A stretch of 64,000 nt of DNA from Arabidopsis thaliana (taxonomy: Eukaryota; Streptophyta; Magnoliopsida; Brassicales; Brassicaceae). The position numbers were made by a program, and so were the translations under genes. The stretch is from NCBI RefSeq assembly GCF_000001735.4, contig NC_003071.7, forward strand, positions 17,459,443 through 17,523,442, in the 5' to 3' direction. The notes under the pieces were generated by a model. The model had not been told where the DNA came from. It did no database searches and saw only the letters and a list, made by a program, of their open reading frames with translations. How positions within the stretch are numbered: position 1 is the stretch's first letter; each line of letters starts with the position of its first letter. Below, piece by piece: positions 23,936 to 36,323 of this stretch.

Positions 23936-26900
23936 TCTATGTGATGGGCTAACCTCTCCTATAGGCTAGTTGGGCTTAAAGTTAGGTTTTTTTATTCCTC
24001 TGTTCATGAACTTGACATTCGTCCTTTTTTCCCGACAATTAAATTAAAAGAAAATAATTCGTGCCAAAGAATATTATCCATCGTCTAGTCTCATCTAATA
24101 CAGTTCTATTTGAAATAAAGGTAGCAAGTGAAGGCGGACCCCAGAGTTCTTATTATTAAAAAGAGAAAAAGAAGAAATAGATAAAAAAAAAAAAAGAGGA
24201 GCCACAAACAGAGATATCAGAAGAAAAGTTGCATCGACGGTTCCTAACATCCCATATGTCCGAAAATGGACCAATGTTAGGTTAGGTTCGGTTGTTTTCT
24301 TTTGTTCATATCATTTGACGTATAACTTTCTATATTCCAAAGATCTTATATGTTTACGTGTACCCTGTTAGATATCTCCATAACTTTCTTTTATTTTTTC
24401 TTCTTCTTTACTTTAATAAGTCGCTCCATACACAAAACTATATATAGACAATCGAAATTGATATTTTCAGAAAATAAAATACTTGTAAACAAGATTTATC
24501 ATTTCTTTTGTTGAGATGAGACTACAAATATTTATTAAAATGATAAACTAAACAAGTTTTTTGATCACAAATTTTATTTTTAAACAAAAAATCATTATAA
24601 ATTAACATTTATTATTAAATTATATTTTAAAGTTTTTTATATTTTATTTTAACATGTATGTAATCATAATTATTAACTGATGCAAGGTGTATGTACCCTA
24701 TTAATTGATTAATGATCGCGAAAAAGTAAAACTAATGGTATCACTAATCTATTTGTGTGCTGCTATTTCTTACTTTTTTAACTATTATGTTTCTGTTTAC
24801 AACTATCTCTTTCCGATCAACACTCATTAATTTTCTATCAACAATCAGACTTATTGTTTTGCTTTAGTAATGGACAACAAACATTGTTTTCTTTTGTCAT
24901 AATTTATTTAATAAGTTAAATACTACATTTCCCCTAGAAAACAAGAATATACATATACACACATATATAATAAAACGAGAACATGTAATATGTTGTCCTA
25001 GATTCAATGGTACACTCAACATCACGAAACTCTTGAAAGCGAAACATATTTCTAATCGGTAGCCATCTCAACATATGGCCTTCTCTTTAAGTTTGTCTCT
25101 TGGCACATATATAAATGCAAAATTATTAAAACGAAGAATACAAAAGTTAATAACTTTGTATCAATTATTGATTAGGAGTCGCAACATCTACTGCATACTT
25201 ATGGACCTATGCAGAGATAAAACATCCGAATTTAGTTTCCAATCTTTTAAAGATTGATTTTAGCTAGAGACTTCGTAGAGGTGTTCATTTTCAAAGAGAA
25301 ATGAGAAGTCAATTGCATAAACGTCTTCAATAGATGATGTACACTTCTAACTTTTATTTCATAGTTCTATTATTAAACGTTTAGATTGAAAAACAAAATA
25401 GATTAATCTCATATATATCGTTTGTATTTAAACTCGAGACAAAAAAGTTACCTCCTTTTGATAAAAATAGGTATTTTGTCAAGATTAAAAAAATGTCATA
25501 AGAAAATCCATTTCAATAATATAATTTTTTTCTCTGGTTCAACAGATGAGATAATTAACAATTTTAATTCTTAAGGTTTTTTACAATTAATTATTACTTT
25601 ATACATCGATTAAGTTTTTATTGAGTACTAATCAACAGTTTTTTGTTTGTTTGTTATCTTAGACCTAATTGTTGATGAAATGAATTATACTCAACTTTAT
25701 AGTACTACTACATTAAGATCCAAGGTAAATACGCCAGATTAAATGTTTTAAAAGTTACACTAAAGTGTTGACATAAATATTTGTTACACTTACTATCTAA
25801 TAGTTAATTTTTTATTAAATAAATAAAAATCATATTAACTCATTAAGTAACCAAAGAAAATGAATGAATATGATAAGATAGAGGGATAGTTGGAAGAAGT
25901 TGCGCCCTGTGGATGAAACAAGAGATTAGAGTTTGGTAAGTGTTCACATGGAAATCAAACAAAAGAGAGACGCAGACAAAACACCACAAAGTAAACACAC
26001 TCACATTTTCCCTTTGCCCAAGTTTGGTCACTCGGTCCCCTTCCATTATTGCTAGTTGCTACTTGCTACTACTACCCTAATTCTCACACATATTTTTCAC
26101 ACGTGTCATTTTTTCGATTGGAATTTGAATATAGTGTCGATGCTAATTAGTTGGACAAAAAATGAAATAGGTATCACATTCATTATTTGACTAGATTTAT
26201 AGAATTCCATATCATTGATTATAACAATTTAATAGTAAATTTTTAAAAAAAATCATAGGTTTTTTTTTTAGTTATGTTATTTTTATTTGTTAAACGGTTA
26301 TGTCAATCTTGTGTTTAATGGTTCTAATTTCTTTTACTATAAATAGGAACGAGAATTTATAGCATAATAAAAATAGTGTTCTACCCATATTGCTACTTAT
26401 GAGAGGATCCATTGTGTTAAGTTTTTTTTTTGGATTAACAATCTTGTGAGTGTGATGATTGGTCATTAACTAATGTCGGACTCACTCTATTATCTTGTTA
26501 TCCAAATGACATGATCCAAAAGTTTTCTCGTGCATGAGGATAATGCTTTTCTTATTTTTATATACTCTTATTCTTTATCTGTTATAAATATATTGATGGA
26601 TGCATTAGCATCAAAGAGTAATACGGTGACAAACAAATATTATCACTAATAATGATTAGTTGGGTGAGTGAAGCCTCACTACTGTTTTCCTCCCACGGGA
26701 CGAGGGCTCGAGGTCGTCAAAATTCGAGCAATAATTATGTATGATTAACCATTATTATTTCAAATGAGTTGAACTATGGACGATCAGAAAAATATAAGTT
26801 ACACTAAGTTATTAGTAGTACTATAATTAATAAACAAAATTGCCGACATAAACTTTTTTTTTTTGCCGACATACAAAAAAAATAGAATTAGAACATCAGT

Positions 26901-27719
26901 ATTTTTTGTTCATCATTACAAAATTATAAATACATTTAAACTTGAGTGGAAAACTGTTCCAAGGTAAATTTAATCAATTAATTATGTCACTGTATAAATG
27001 CATAGATTAGATTTAAATCCATATTATACTGATGCATCTTCATTTTTTTAGCCACGGGATAAAATTCCTCTGTTGATTTCTATTACAGTGTTAATCTTAT
27101 ATTTCTTTGATCTTTTCAAGTATTAGCAGTCGTTGGTTGCAATTATTTTCTTATAAATTTATGGATTTTGGTTCAATTATTTTTATTATAAATTCATCTT
27201 AGATTTTGTATGTACTGAATGAGGTAAGTACCAAAACAAAGCCGGCTTTTACTGTTGGTTTTGTTGGACCACTTCAGACATTTTAATCAATATAACACAT
27301 CTTCTATGGATTACAGTAAATTATTTTAAATTTCCTTTTGAGTTTCTTCATGTTAAAAATAAACAAACTGCTATTCTGTTATTATATATTTCCAAGAATC
27401 ATAATTATATATAATGAAAACAAAACTGACTCAGAAATAATCTTTGACGTAATGTTTAGCCATCATTTGGAATTAATATCATGTTTTCCTTTTTCATATT
27501 TGTTTTTTTTTGTTTCTTTCATGTCTCTTCTACTTATCTGTCTTCCCTTTTTTAATGATCATGAAAAAATTATCTTTATAATTTTCGTAATTTTTACTCC
27601 AATTTTAGTTTAATATATAGAAAACGGTTTCTTCATTTTTATTATTCTTTAATTCCATTTAAATTTTAAGTTTTATTAAAACCAATGTGACTTTACGGTT
27701 TTTTACGCATATATTTAAA
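23936..27719. other. AT-rich intergenic stretch without genes
   Basis: About 3.8 kb with strong A/T runs and no credible coding frame. Listed ORFs at 25075-25257, 25843-26046 and 27338-27613 are random-looking, hydrophobic and AT-driven. An ACGTGTC ABRE-like motif is at about 26101-26107. Positions 26660-26740 form a small GC-richer island containing GGGCTCGAGGTC, which slightly resembles a tRNA B-box region of a decayed SINE. A short duplication at 26840-26873 is listed separately. Confidence 0.5.
26840..26873. repeat. 11-bp direct repeat flanking a T tract
   Basis: TTGCCGACATA occurs at 26840-26850 and 26863-26873, separated by 12 bases (AAC plus a T run). Two perfect 11-mers this close are unlikely by chance. 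The A run (minus strand) is not positioned exactly like a classic retroposon tail, so a local duplication or slippage event is also possible. Confidence 0.7.
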
Positions 27720-29582
27720 GGGAATATTCCCTAATAAGACATTTATAGAGAAAGTTTGGACGTTTGGGACACTTTTGAGGGAGTGAACACTTTTCCACAT
27801 TTTTATTGATTTTATAACCAATTTACCCTTATAAACGTGAGAAAGAAAAAAAACAGGAGATAAATTAATTTTGTTGTCAATTACTAAAAAATAATATACG
27901 TGACATTAGATAGAGATAACAAGTTAAAAATTAATGGTAAGATCAGTTAAAATTTAGTTTAATCAAATAAAAATATTTAAGTCAAATATTATATTAAATA
28001 AAAATATTTAAACCTAAGTAATATTATATATTTCTAACAAATATCAGATATTAAACTATGTTCCTAATTATGTATCCAATATATATTGTCCACGTAAACA
28101 TATCCAAACAGTTCGCATTATATGAAATGCTTTAAATCAAATAAAAATATTTAAGCGTAAGTAGTATTATATATTTCCAACAAATATCAGATATTAAACT
28201 ATGTTCCTAATTATGTATCCAATATATATTGTCCACGTAAACTTATCCAAACAGTTTGCATTATATGAAATACTATATATTTAAACCTAAGTAGTATTAT
28301 ATATTCCCAACAAATATCAGATATTAAACTATTTTTCTAATTATGTATCCAATATATATTGTCCATATAAATTTATCCATAACAGTTCGCTTTATATATA
28401 TCAATACAAGGTCCATCAACAAACTTTTTTTGAGAATATGATACAATATTGTTAACACAAACAAATGGTTTGTGGTGTGTAAACTTTAAACCCTTGAGAC
28501 TCTGCACTAAAGCCTAATTTCCTTACCCTAAACTCAAACCCTCAATCCCTAATCTTTATCCATTAAATCCAAAATCGTAAAACAAAACTCTAAACCATAT
28601 AATATATTGTAAGCATAAACAAGAAAGTGATAATTATACTTAGAGATAAAACAAATTCACAGCAAATCAAAGCCAACATGTGTCCATTGATGATTGTCCA
28701 AGAAGTTTAGTCCATGTGGTCAACTAATGACTCATGGGGTCGTTTTATTTCAATACACAAGTTTATGTATGATCGATAATCACCAGAATCAGATTCGATG
28801 GAAAAAAACAAAAACTTTTGGAACAATTTAAATCGTAAAAATGTGATCTTTACTAAATTCGACCAATATCAATTGCAGATCTAAATGCTAAACATAAGGA
28901 CAATGAACCAAGGAAACAATTTTTTTAATCTATTTCTTACATCAAATTGATACCCAGATTAGTTGGAGAACGAATCTAAAATAGGAATTGGATGGAGAAT
29001 TGGAGATAATGACATAAAAATGAAGATAATGACATGAAAATCAATAGGAATCATGTGGGAGAGAGAGAGTACTAACTTGGAGAAGGCAACAGAGGATTCT
29101 TCTTCAGCCAATTGTGGATGTGCTTGATTTTACGCCTTAAGACGATGACAGATTGCTTCACGTCATTTTTGTAATCAGAAACTTGACTAATGAAGTGATC
29201 CCAGAGAGCAAGGATTCATAGTAATTTTTCAATAAAGAGAGAGAGCAAAATCTGAATCTCAGATTTCAACAAAACCCTAGAAATTCAAATATAACAAAAT
29301 TAAGGAACGAACTGATAAGTTGACTGATGATGGGAAGAGAGGGAGAGAGAGAGATGAAAATCATGGTAAAAACTTTTTATTTTCTCCACTTGATTGTGTA
29401 GACTTGAAAAATGAGAGAAAAAAAAAGAGAGAGAGAAGAGAAGGAGAGAGACAAATAAAATGTAACGAAAGAGATGTGTAAAAGGTAAATAGGTCAAATA
29501 ACCTATCGAAAGTGTATATTCTTTTTAAAATGCTTAATTAGACATTAACTTTTCAAAAAATGCCTAATTACGTAATATTCTC
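27720..29582. mobile_element. Non-autonomous MULE-like DNA transposon
   Basis: The ends 27720-27752 and, inverted, 29582-29550 match at about 25 of 33 positions; the left end begins GGGAATATT and the inverted right end GAGAATATT. They are flanked by ATATTTAAA (27711-27719) and ATTTTTAAA (29583-29591), a 9-bp duplication with one mismatch. Nine-bp target duplications and diverged inverted ends fit Mutator-like elements. No transposase frame is present, so the 1863-bp element would need a helper. Inside are a block of tandem repeats at 27997-28395, degenerate telomere-like CCCTAA strings near 28520-28555, and a gene-like segment near 29040-29300 on the minus strand. The family name cannot be assigned by eye. 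Confidence 0.72.
27997..28395. repeat. Three imperfect tandem repeats of about 130-143 bp
   Basis: Three successive copies share the string CAAATATCAGATATTAAACT and TATCCAATATATATTGTCCA. The first string starts near 28038, 28181 and 28311, giving spacings of 143 and 130 bp. The copies differ by small substitutions, and the last is the most diverged. They lie inside the MULE-like element. Confidence 0.9.
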
Positions 29583-30960
29583 ATTTTTAAAATCTATATT
29601 ATATTTTTTAACTATTATACATAAAAATTTGTTTCATTTTAGTTATCTGAAATAATTAAATTATATATAAATAAGTATTGTATAGCAAGTTTGATAAAAC
29701 AATTTGATGATAATTTATTTCAGATTGATGAAATTGTTTGCAATTATAAACTAATATTTATATAGTACTAATTAGTAAATTCTTGAAAGAACAGCAGAAA
29801 TATTAACAAAAAAAAATAATAACGCCGGAAAATAAATCCTCCTAAAGAAATATTTTTAGATGTGTTGGGAAAAACCATATGGTACGAATTTATCTTTTAA
29901 TTCCCTATTTAAGTTTTTAGGTTATTAGAAATTTGATGCAGTTTGTTATAAGTTATAACTTATAACCTATAGTTTTCAAAAATATCTATTAAACCCATTA
30001 GGCCCACTTTCTCATTTCGCTCATGGTTTATGATTGACTCTACAATTAAACTGGAATTAAATAAAATGTATCACGTCCGTTCCCCCGTACGCTTGGTGGA
30101 CGCCAGTTACCCTTCTTAAATATCGTTTAATAATCCCTCTCAATTACGCCACTCACAGGCTACCGGTTCCTCCCGTTTACTTTCTCTTACCATCAGCCAT
30201 CCGTACCACCGGGTTCACCGGTCGATCCTGTAATATCATAAAGCTCGCGTCCATTGAAAAATCTCCTGTCTTATTGTGCTTATTGCTCAATGCTTTTATT
30301 CCACGTGTCTCATCAGCCAAAGATAAAAAGGGTAAAAACGACTTCTCGTAGATTCTAAGGGCAATTTAGGAAATTGGAAAATACCTTATGAAGAAAGCAG
30401 AGCGTCTGTAGAGATTTCTGTAACGGGGATAAAGTCGAAAAAGTGAATATCCATTCACTTGTCGCCACGTAGGAAAAAGGCTTTTAATTACGATGTAACT
30501 TGACTCACTAGATTGCCATCCCCTTATTTTAGGAAGTTGTATTAAGTGGAAATTACTGGAGAATTTGACCAAGGACAAAAAGCTTAATAGGAAGGATACA
30601 TGCGTGTCCACTTCCGATGTCAACCAATCATACCCTGCCAACTCATATATCGGAAGTCGAATTGACTATTGTACCCTTGTGTTCTACTGTCTTAGTTATG
30701 ACGTGGACAGCTTCTATTGGTTGTAGTGATTTTAAATTCGTAAAACGGGTAGGGGTTAATAAGATCTCATAGTAGCGCTTGTCTTTTTCTTAATTGTTTA
30801 TTTATTTCCTATAAAATATTAATTTAAATAGCTTTCCCTATTGGATAGCGAAATTTATTAAAAATTTCATTAAACGAAAACGAAGTGTCGAAAAATGTTT
30901 TTTCTCAGGAAAATAAAAATTATTTATTTTTTGGGGGTGTAAATACTTTTCTAGTGAGAT
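29583..30960. other. Intergenic: upstream region of OXS2
   Basis: About 1.4 kb between the transposon and the transcribed leader of the zinc-finger gene. Positions 30060-30330 are relatively GC-rich and contain ACCGGTCGATC, a GTACCACCGGGTTC patch and CCACGTGTC (ABRE/G-box, 30301-30309). This fits a stress-responsive promoter, although motif presence is not proof. The 91-codon minus ORF at 30366-30641 has no domain and lies in this presumptive promoter. Confidence 0.5.
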
Positions 30961-31909
30961 CTGAGCTTGGGAAATGGAGATTGTAGAAGAACAAGCTCCT
31001 CTCACCATTTCTTCTTCTTCTTCTCTCTAAAAGAAAAGAGACTTCACCGATTCTTTTTTATTATTCCTTCCCAGATTTTCTCGGGAAATTAATTCTTTTC
31101 CTCCTCTTTCTTCTCACTTGTTGTTGTTCCTTAACACTCTCTTCCTAGATCTACTATTAACTGATTTCATTTCACGACTAAACCATCGAAGTCTTCGGCA
31201 AGATATGGATTTGTTTCTGTTCTATTAAACTTGTTTCAATCGAGAAGTAAAAAAGGTGAGATTTGTCGACCATCGGAGGCCTCTTATGGTTTGATGATAT
31301 CGTTTGGTTTTCGATCGTCTCAAGTTTTTATTTTTGGTTCTTTCTGAATCTAAAGCTTCTCCCTTTCTTTGTTCGCTGTAGTCTCTATGAATTTTTTGAG
31401 AAAAAAAACGTCGTGAAATAACATGCAACAAAGATCCATTTGAGTTTCTTCTCTATTTGTCTATTTTGACTTTGTTTTTATGGAAAAAAAGATTCGATGA
31501 AGTTTTTATTTGGGATTTTCTGATCGGATTTTATTGCTTGTTGTTAGTTTCCCTGTTCTATTTATAGAAGTAGCGTCTTTACAAATCCTCTTTGCTTGAT
31601 TCTTTATTGAAATCTGTTTGACTTACTGGTTTTTCAAAAAACGGTTGATTTTGGGAATCGTTAAGACATGGTCTTGTTTTCAGACAAAAACCCTCCCTTC
31701 TTGTCTGAAAGTGACTTTAGCTGAGATTTATCTTAACTGGAGTACTATTCCGATCTAGTTTCTGTAAAATCAATGGATAAGAGAATTAAAAAGATTCTCT
31801 TTTGGTTTTTTATGATCGATTTATTAGTTCTTTTATGTAAGTGATCTTTTTGATTGAATTTTTGATTCTTTTGATGATGTTTACAGAATCCGATTCCACA
31901 GATGGAACT
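30961..31909 (+). other. OXS2 5' leader with intron and upstream ORFs
   Basis: Upstream of the OXS2 start lies a pyrimidine-rich leader, then a GT..AG intron of 631 bp (donor after 31255, acceptor before 31887) that ends 23 nt before the ATG. Two upstream ORFs precede the intron: 30974-31030 (18 codons plus stop) and 31205-31228 (7 codons plus stop). If transcription starts before 30974, both would precede the main ORF and could dampen translation. The start site itself is not visible. Confidence 0.6.
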
Positions 31910-34060
31910 ATGTGCTGTGGATCAGACCGATTAAACCAGATCGTGTCATCAAGATCTTCGTTGCCAATTTCTTTCGAGGAAGATAACAATCTTGTTACCA
32001 ACACAGACATGAATCACTTAACAGTCGAAACAGAGGATACGTTTGCGAGCTTGCTTGAGCTTGCAGCTAACAACGATGTTGAAGGTGTAAGGCTATCTAT
32101 CGAGAGAGACCCTTCTTGTGTAGACGAAGCTGGTCTCTGGTACGGTCGTCAAAAAGGTTCTAAAGCTATGGTCAACGATTACAGGACTCCGTTGATGGTT
32201 GCTGCTACTTACGGAAGCATTGATGTGATCAAGCTTATTGTTTCTTTGACTGATGCTGACGTGAACCGTGCTTGCGGGAATGATCAGACCACTGCGTTAC
32301 ACTGCGCTGCTTCTGGAGGAGCTGTGAATGCTATCCAAGTTGTTAAGCTGCTTCTTGCAGCTGGAGCTGATTTGAATCTGTTGGATGCTGAAGGTCAACG
32401 AGCTGGTGATGTTATTGTTGTTCCTCCTAAGCTTGAAGGCGTGAAGCTGATGCTTCAGGAGCTTCTTTCTGCTGATGGATCATCTACTGCGGAGCGGAAT
32501 CTACGGGTTGTGACAAATGTTCCGAATAGAAGCTCATCTCCGTGTCATTCTCCTACTGGAGAGAATGGTGGATCAGGGTCTGGTTCACCGCTCGGCTCTC
32601 CTTTTAAGCTGAAATCTACTGAATTCAAGAAAGAGTATCCGGTTGATCCGTCTTTGCCAGATATCAAGAACAGTATCTACGCGACTGATGAGTTTAGAAT
32701 GTATTCCTTCAAGGTCCGGCCTTGCTCTCGTGCTTATTCACATGATTGGACTGAGTGTCCTTTTGTTCACCCGGGTGAAAACGCGAGGAGGAGAGACCCG
32801 AGGAAGTTCCATTACAGCTGCGTTCCTTGCCCGGATTTTAGGAAAGGAGCTTGTAGGAGAGGAGATATGTGTGAGTATGCGCACGGTGTGTTTGAATGCT
32901 GGCTTCATCCGGCTCAGTACAGGACCCGTCTTTGCAAAGATGGAACAGGCTGTGCTCGGCGGGTTTGTTTCTTTGCGCATACACCCGAGGAGCTTCGACC
33001 TTTGTACGCATCAACTGGTTCAGCGGTTCCTTCGCCTAGATCGAATGCTGATTATGCAGCTGCTTTGAGTCTCCTTCCTGGTTCTCCATCAGGAGTCTCT
33101 GTCATGTCCCCGCTTTCCCCATCAGCAGCGGGGAACGGAATGTCTCATTCGAATATGGCTTGGCCACAACCAAATGTCCCTGCGTTGCACTTACCAGGAA
33201 GCAATCTACAGTCAAGCAGGCTAAGGTCTTCTCTCAATGCAAGGGATATCCCGACGGATGAGTTCAATATGTTAGCGGATTACGAGCAGCAGCAACTCCT
33301 CAACGAGTATTCCAATGCTCTGAGCCGTTCTGGTCGGATGAAATCAATGCCTCCTTCGAATCTTGAAGATCTTTTCTCAGCAGAAGGCTCTTCATCTCCC
33401 CGGTTCACTGATTCCGCTTTAGCTTCCGCGGTGTTCTCGCCTACACACAAGTCAGCTGTCTTCAACCAGTTCCAACAACAGCAACAGCAGCAGCAGAGCA
33501 TGTTGTCTCCAATCAACACAAGCTTTTCTTCACCAAAGAGCGTTGACCACTCATTGTTTTCAGGTGGAGGAAGAATGTCTCCTCGGAATGTTGTTGAACC
33601 AATATCACCCATGAGTGCTCGGGTTTCCATGTTGGCTCAGTGCGTGAAGCAACAACAACAGCAACAGCAGCAGCAGCAGCAGCAACATCAGTTCCGTAGC
33701 CTTAGCTCCAGAGAGCTCAGAACAAACTCTAGCCCAATCGTTGGTTCACCGGTAAACAACAACACATGGTCATCAAAATGGGGATCTTCAAATGGTCAAC
33801 CGGATTGGGGAATGAGCTCAGAAGCACTTGGTAAGTTGAGATCTTCGTCATCGTTTGATGGTGATGAGCCTGATGTGTCATGGGTCCAGTCACTGGTGAA
33901 GGAGACTCCAGCAGAAGCCAAAGAGAAAGCAGCAACATCTTCCTCAGGGGAACACGTGATGAAGCAGCCAAATCCGGTTGAACCGGTAATGGATCATGCT
34001 GGGCTAGAAGCTTGGATTGAGCAAATGCAGCTCGATCAGCTTGTGGCTCAGCAGAATTGA
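31910..34060 (+). CDS. OXS2: Ankyrin-repeat tandem CCCH zinc finger protein OXS2/TZF7
   Basis: Plant arginine-rich tandem zinc finger protein of 716 residues encoded by one exon. Family members bind RNA and DNA, shuttle between cytoplasm and nucleus, and act in oxidative, salt and hormone stress responses. Two or three ankyrin repeats lie at about residues 60-175 ([37 protein letters not shown]). The RR region has C-X5-H-X4-C-X3-H starting CSRAYSH. TZF1 is C-X7-C-X5-C-X3-H ([19 protein letters not shown]) and TZF2 is C-X5-C-X4-C-X3-H ([16 protein letters not shown]), the plant RR-TZF signature. Two polyglutamine runs follow, encoded mainly by CAA/CAG near 33470-33495 and 33650-33685. The frame is open upstream to 31841, but the MCCGSDRL start just after the leader-intron acceptor is the family start. 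The upstream MIFLIEFL segment is intronic. Confidence 0.96.
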   Translation: MCCGSDRLNQIVSSRSSLPISFEEDNNLVTNTDMNHLTVETEDTFASLLELAANNDVEGVRLSIERDPSCVDEAGLWYGRQKGSKAMVNDYRTPLMVAATYGSIDVIKLIVSLTDADVNRACGNDQTTALHCAASGGAVNAIQVVKLLLAAGADLNLLDAEGQRAGDVIVVPPKLEGVKLMLQELLSADGSSTAERNLRVVTNVPNRSSSPCHSPTGENGGSGSGSPLGSPFKLKSTEFKKEYPVDPSLPDIKNSIYATDEFRMYSFKVRPCSRAYSHDWTECPFVHPGENARRRDPRKFHYSCVPCPDFRKGACRRGDMCEYAHGVFECWLHPAQYRTRLCKDGTGCARRVCFFAHTPEELRPLYASTGSAVPSPRSNADYAAALSLLPGSPSGVSVMSPLSPSAAGNGMSHSNMAWPQPNVPALHLPGSNLQSSRLRSSLNARDIPTDEFNMLADYEQQQLLNEYSNALSRSGRMKSMPPSNLEDLFSAEGSSSPRFTDSALASAVFSPTHKSAVFNQFQQQQQQQQSMLSPINTSFSSPKSVDHSLFSGGGRMSPRNVVEPISPMSARVSMLAQCVKQQQQQQQQQQQQHQFRSLSSRELRTNSSPIVGSPVNNNTWSSKWGSSNGQPDWGMSSEALGKLRSSSSFDGDEPDVSWVQSLVKETPAEAKEKAATSSSGEHVMKQPNPVEPVMDHAGLEAWIEQMQLDQLVAQQN

Positions 34061-36323
34061 GAGACCTAACCAAAGAATCACATGTTCTTGTCTGGTCTCT
34101 CTATGTGGTAGATAAAAACCTCTTTTTTACAGGTGGTGGTGGTAGAAGGGTAACAAGATTAACAAAGAAGAGAAGAGAAGAAAGAAGATTTCTTTGTTTT
34201 TGGTCAATTAATTTTCACAAAAAACAGTTTTTTTTTTTTTTATTTAGAGAAGAGAAGGGAACAATACAAGAAAAAGGCTTATGGGAAGAAAGGAGATGAA
34301 ACAAAACCTTCTTGGTTTTCTTTCTCCCATTTTCAATTTTTTTTTAGGGATTTCTTTCTCCCATTATCATTATTATTATTGTTATTAATATTATTATTTT
34401 TTATATATTTTATTGTTATGACTATTTGTTATCGTTTGTTATAATGAGTACCCTGAAATTAATTGCAATAATCTTTAATCTTTTTAGTTTCTTTAATCTT
34501 GTGGGAGAAATAAGAGTGGCCTTCAAAGCAAATTCTTGGGAGACATGTGTCTATGTTAATTACTTAATGACTCACTAACTAATTATTTATGTGGCGTTAG
34601 TGCAATAAATAGATAAATATTTGTTGGGTAGAAGAACTGAGTGGGGGCTAATCCATAAAGGATTAATTTTTGGATTTCTTAGGGATGTGGATGTGGTTTA
34701 TGGGGCAGGTGACAGTGATATAGTATATCTTTAAATGTAATATAATAAAGATTCTTAAGTAAGTTCTTTACTTTTTGTCAATTCTTAATAAAAATTGATC
34801 AACCACATTTTCTTTTTTTAATGCTTTGGAATATGCAAATTTAGCTTTGTGTTGAGATGGTGGCCTGGTGGGTTGATTTAATAATATTCACTTAAATTCT
34901 TTTAATACTTTACATTATCTAAATACGATAGATATTAATCTGTTTTTCACTCCTTGGTGCAACCAATTTTTGTATCCTCGAGCTCACGTGACTGTTCTCT
35001 TTGGACTCTTTCTTAGCATTAAACTTTGATCAGGAAATGAAAACAAAAACAAAAACAAACCAAGATTAGTGCGAACATGTTTATTCATTCTCTGTTCAGT
35101 TATCTTGTCTTCTTTTGCTAGAGCGTATAGCCCAATAATAGGATGTTTAAGTTGTTCTTTCTTTATCGGTTATACTTTAAATAAATATAAATTTCACTAA
35201 AGAAAGCAAATGGACGGATTTGAGAAATTAAAAAAATAGGTGATCGTCACCTTTCAGTGATCAAACTTTCGGTGCATATGTTTGTTCTTGAGTGATTTTC
35301 TTTATCACCTTTTATATTTCCATTAATATTTTAATTTACCAAAAGCTTTGCGGTGATGTGATCAAACACAAAAATCACAAGACTTATGCCGAGTATCTTA
35401 TTCAAGATAACACCAAACCTATTTGAGCATATATTATACGCAAGAATAATATTTCTAAGAATTTATTCATCAATTTATACCTTTTAAAAATATTGTTTTG
35501 GGTTTAAAATATAAAAGAAAAGAAAAAGCTGATTGCGACGCAACTTTAATCAAAACCAAACAGAAAGAAAAAGAAGCATAAACAGAGAAAGTAAGGTGAA
35601 GAAAAAGCATAGCAGAAGCTAGGAAATTCATTCCTTCTTCCCCCTTCTAATGATTCTCTTCATTGTTCCCAAAAAAAGTCTTCAAATTTCACTTTGTTTT
35701 TATTCATTCATAATGTTTAATACCAAAATTTATACCAGCCAAAATCTACTTTACCAAAAAGTTTAAGGTTTTTGATATTGTCTTTTTAGGTTCGGAACAA
35801 GCTAATAATAACATAAATAAAAGGGATGGATCACCCACCTGGGCCACTCTAAAGTCTAAACCAATTGAAGTAACCATTTTAAACACACAAAATTATGTTG
35901 GTGGGCTTTTAGCTCTTTAAAAATCCACACATATGTTAGTGGGCTTTAGCTCGTGGACCAGATACGGTTACATGGTTACAAAAGGCCAAACCCAAATCGG
36001 AAAACATGCCGGAAAATACGATCTGCACTCATTTTGACCAGGTAAAAATATGGTTGGAAACGCGTAAATGAATCAAAGCCACACAATGAAATAAAAATTC
36101 AACGGTGAGGTTCCTACATTATTTCTGTAATTTCTGTTTTTTTTGTGTGAACAAACGGATTTCTAATTTTAAATTTACCTAAAAATAGCTTAACTCCATC
36201 CGGTATAAATCCCCAAAAGCATCATCCAATTATCCTCAGACCTGCGAGAAACAAAAAATAATAAAAGTAAACAAAACTACCAAAAAAAAAAACAGAAAAA
36301 AACCTTTCAGGTCTCAACTAGCA
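34061..36323. other. Intergenic: OXS2 3' flank and AG-peptide promoter
   Basis: Positions 34061-34480 are the likely OXS2 3' UTR and terminator, A/T-rich with a long T run at about 34229. The remainder contains GGCCA/GGGCTTT motifs near 35840-35990 and a TATAAAT at about 36203, roughly 120 bp before the AG-peptide start, which may be its TATA box. The 80-codon plus ORF at 34057-34299 overlaps the OXS2 stop, is repetitive in K/R, and is not supported as a gene. Confidence 0.55.

Noticed and set aside
28518..28560. Telomere-like CCCTAA strings, considered as an interstitial telomere
   Set aside because: Only scattered degenerate units are present inside the MULE-like element; there is no continuous CCCTAAA array.
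31841..31909. Longer N-terminus for OXS2 ([14 protein letters not shown]...)
   Set aside because: The added codons cross a clear 3' splice acceptor (before 31887) and are mostly intron; relatives begin MCCGSD.
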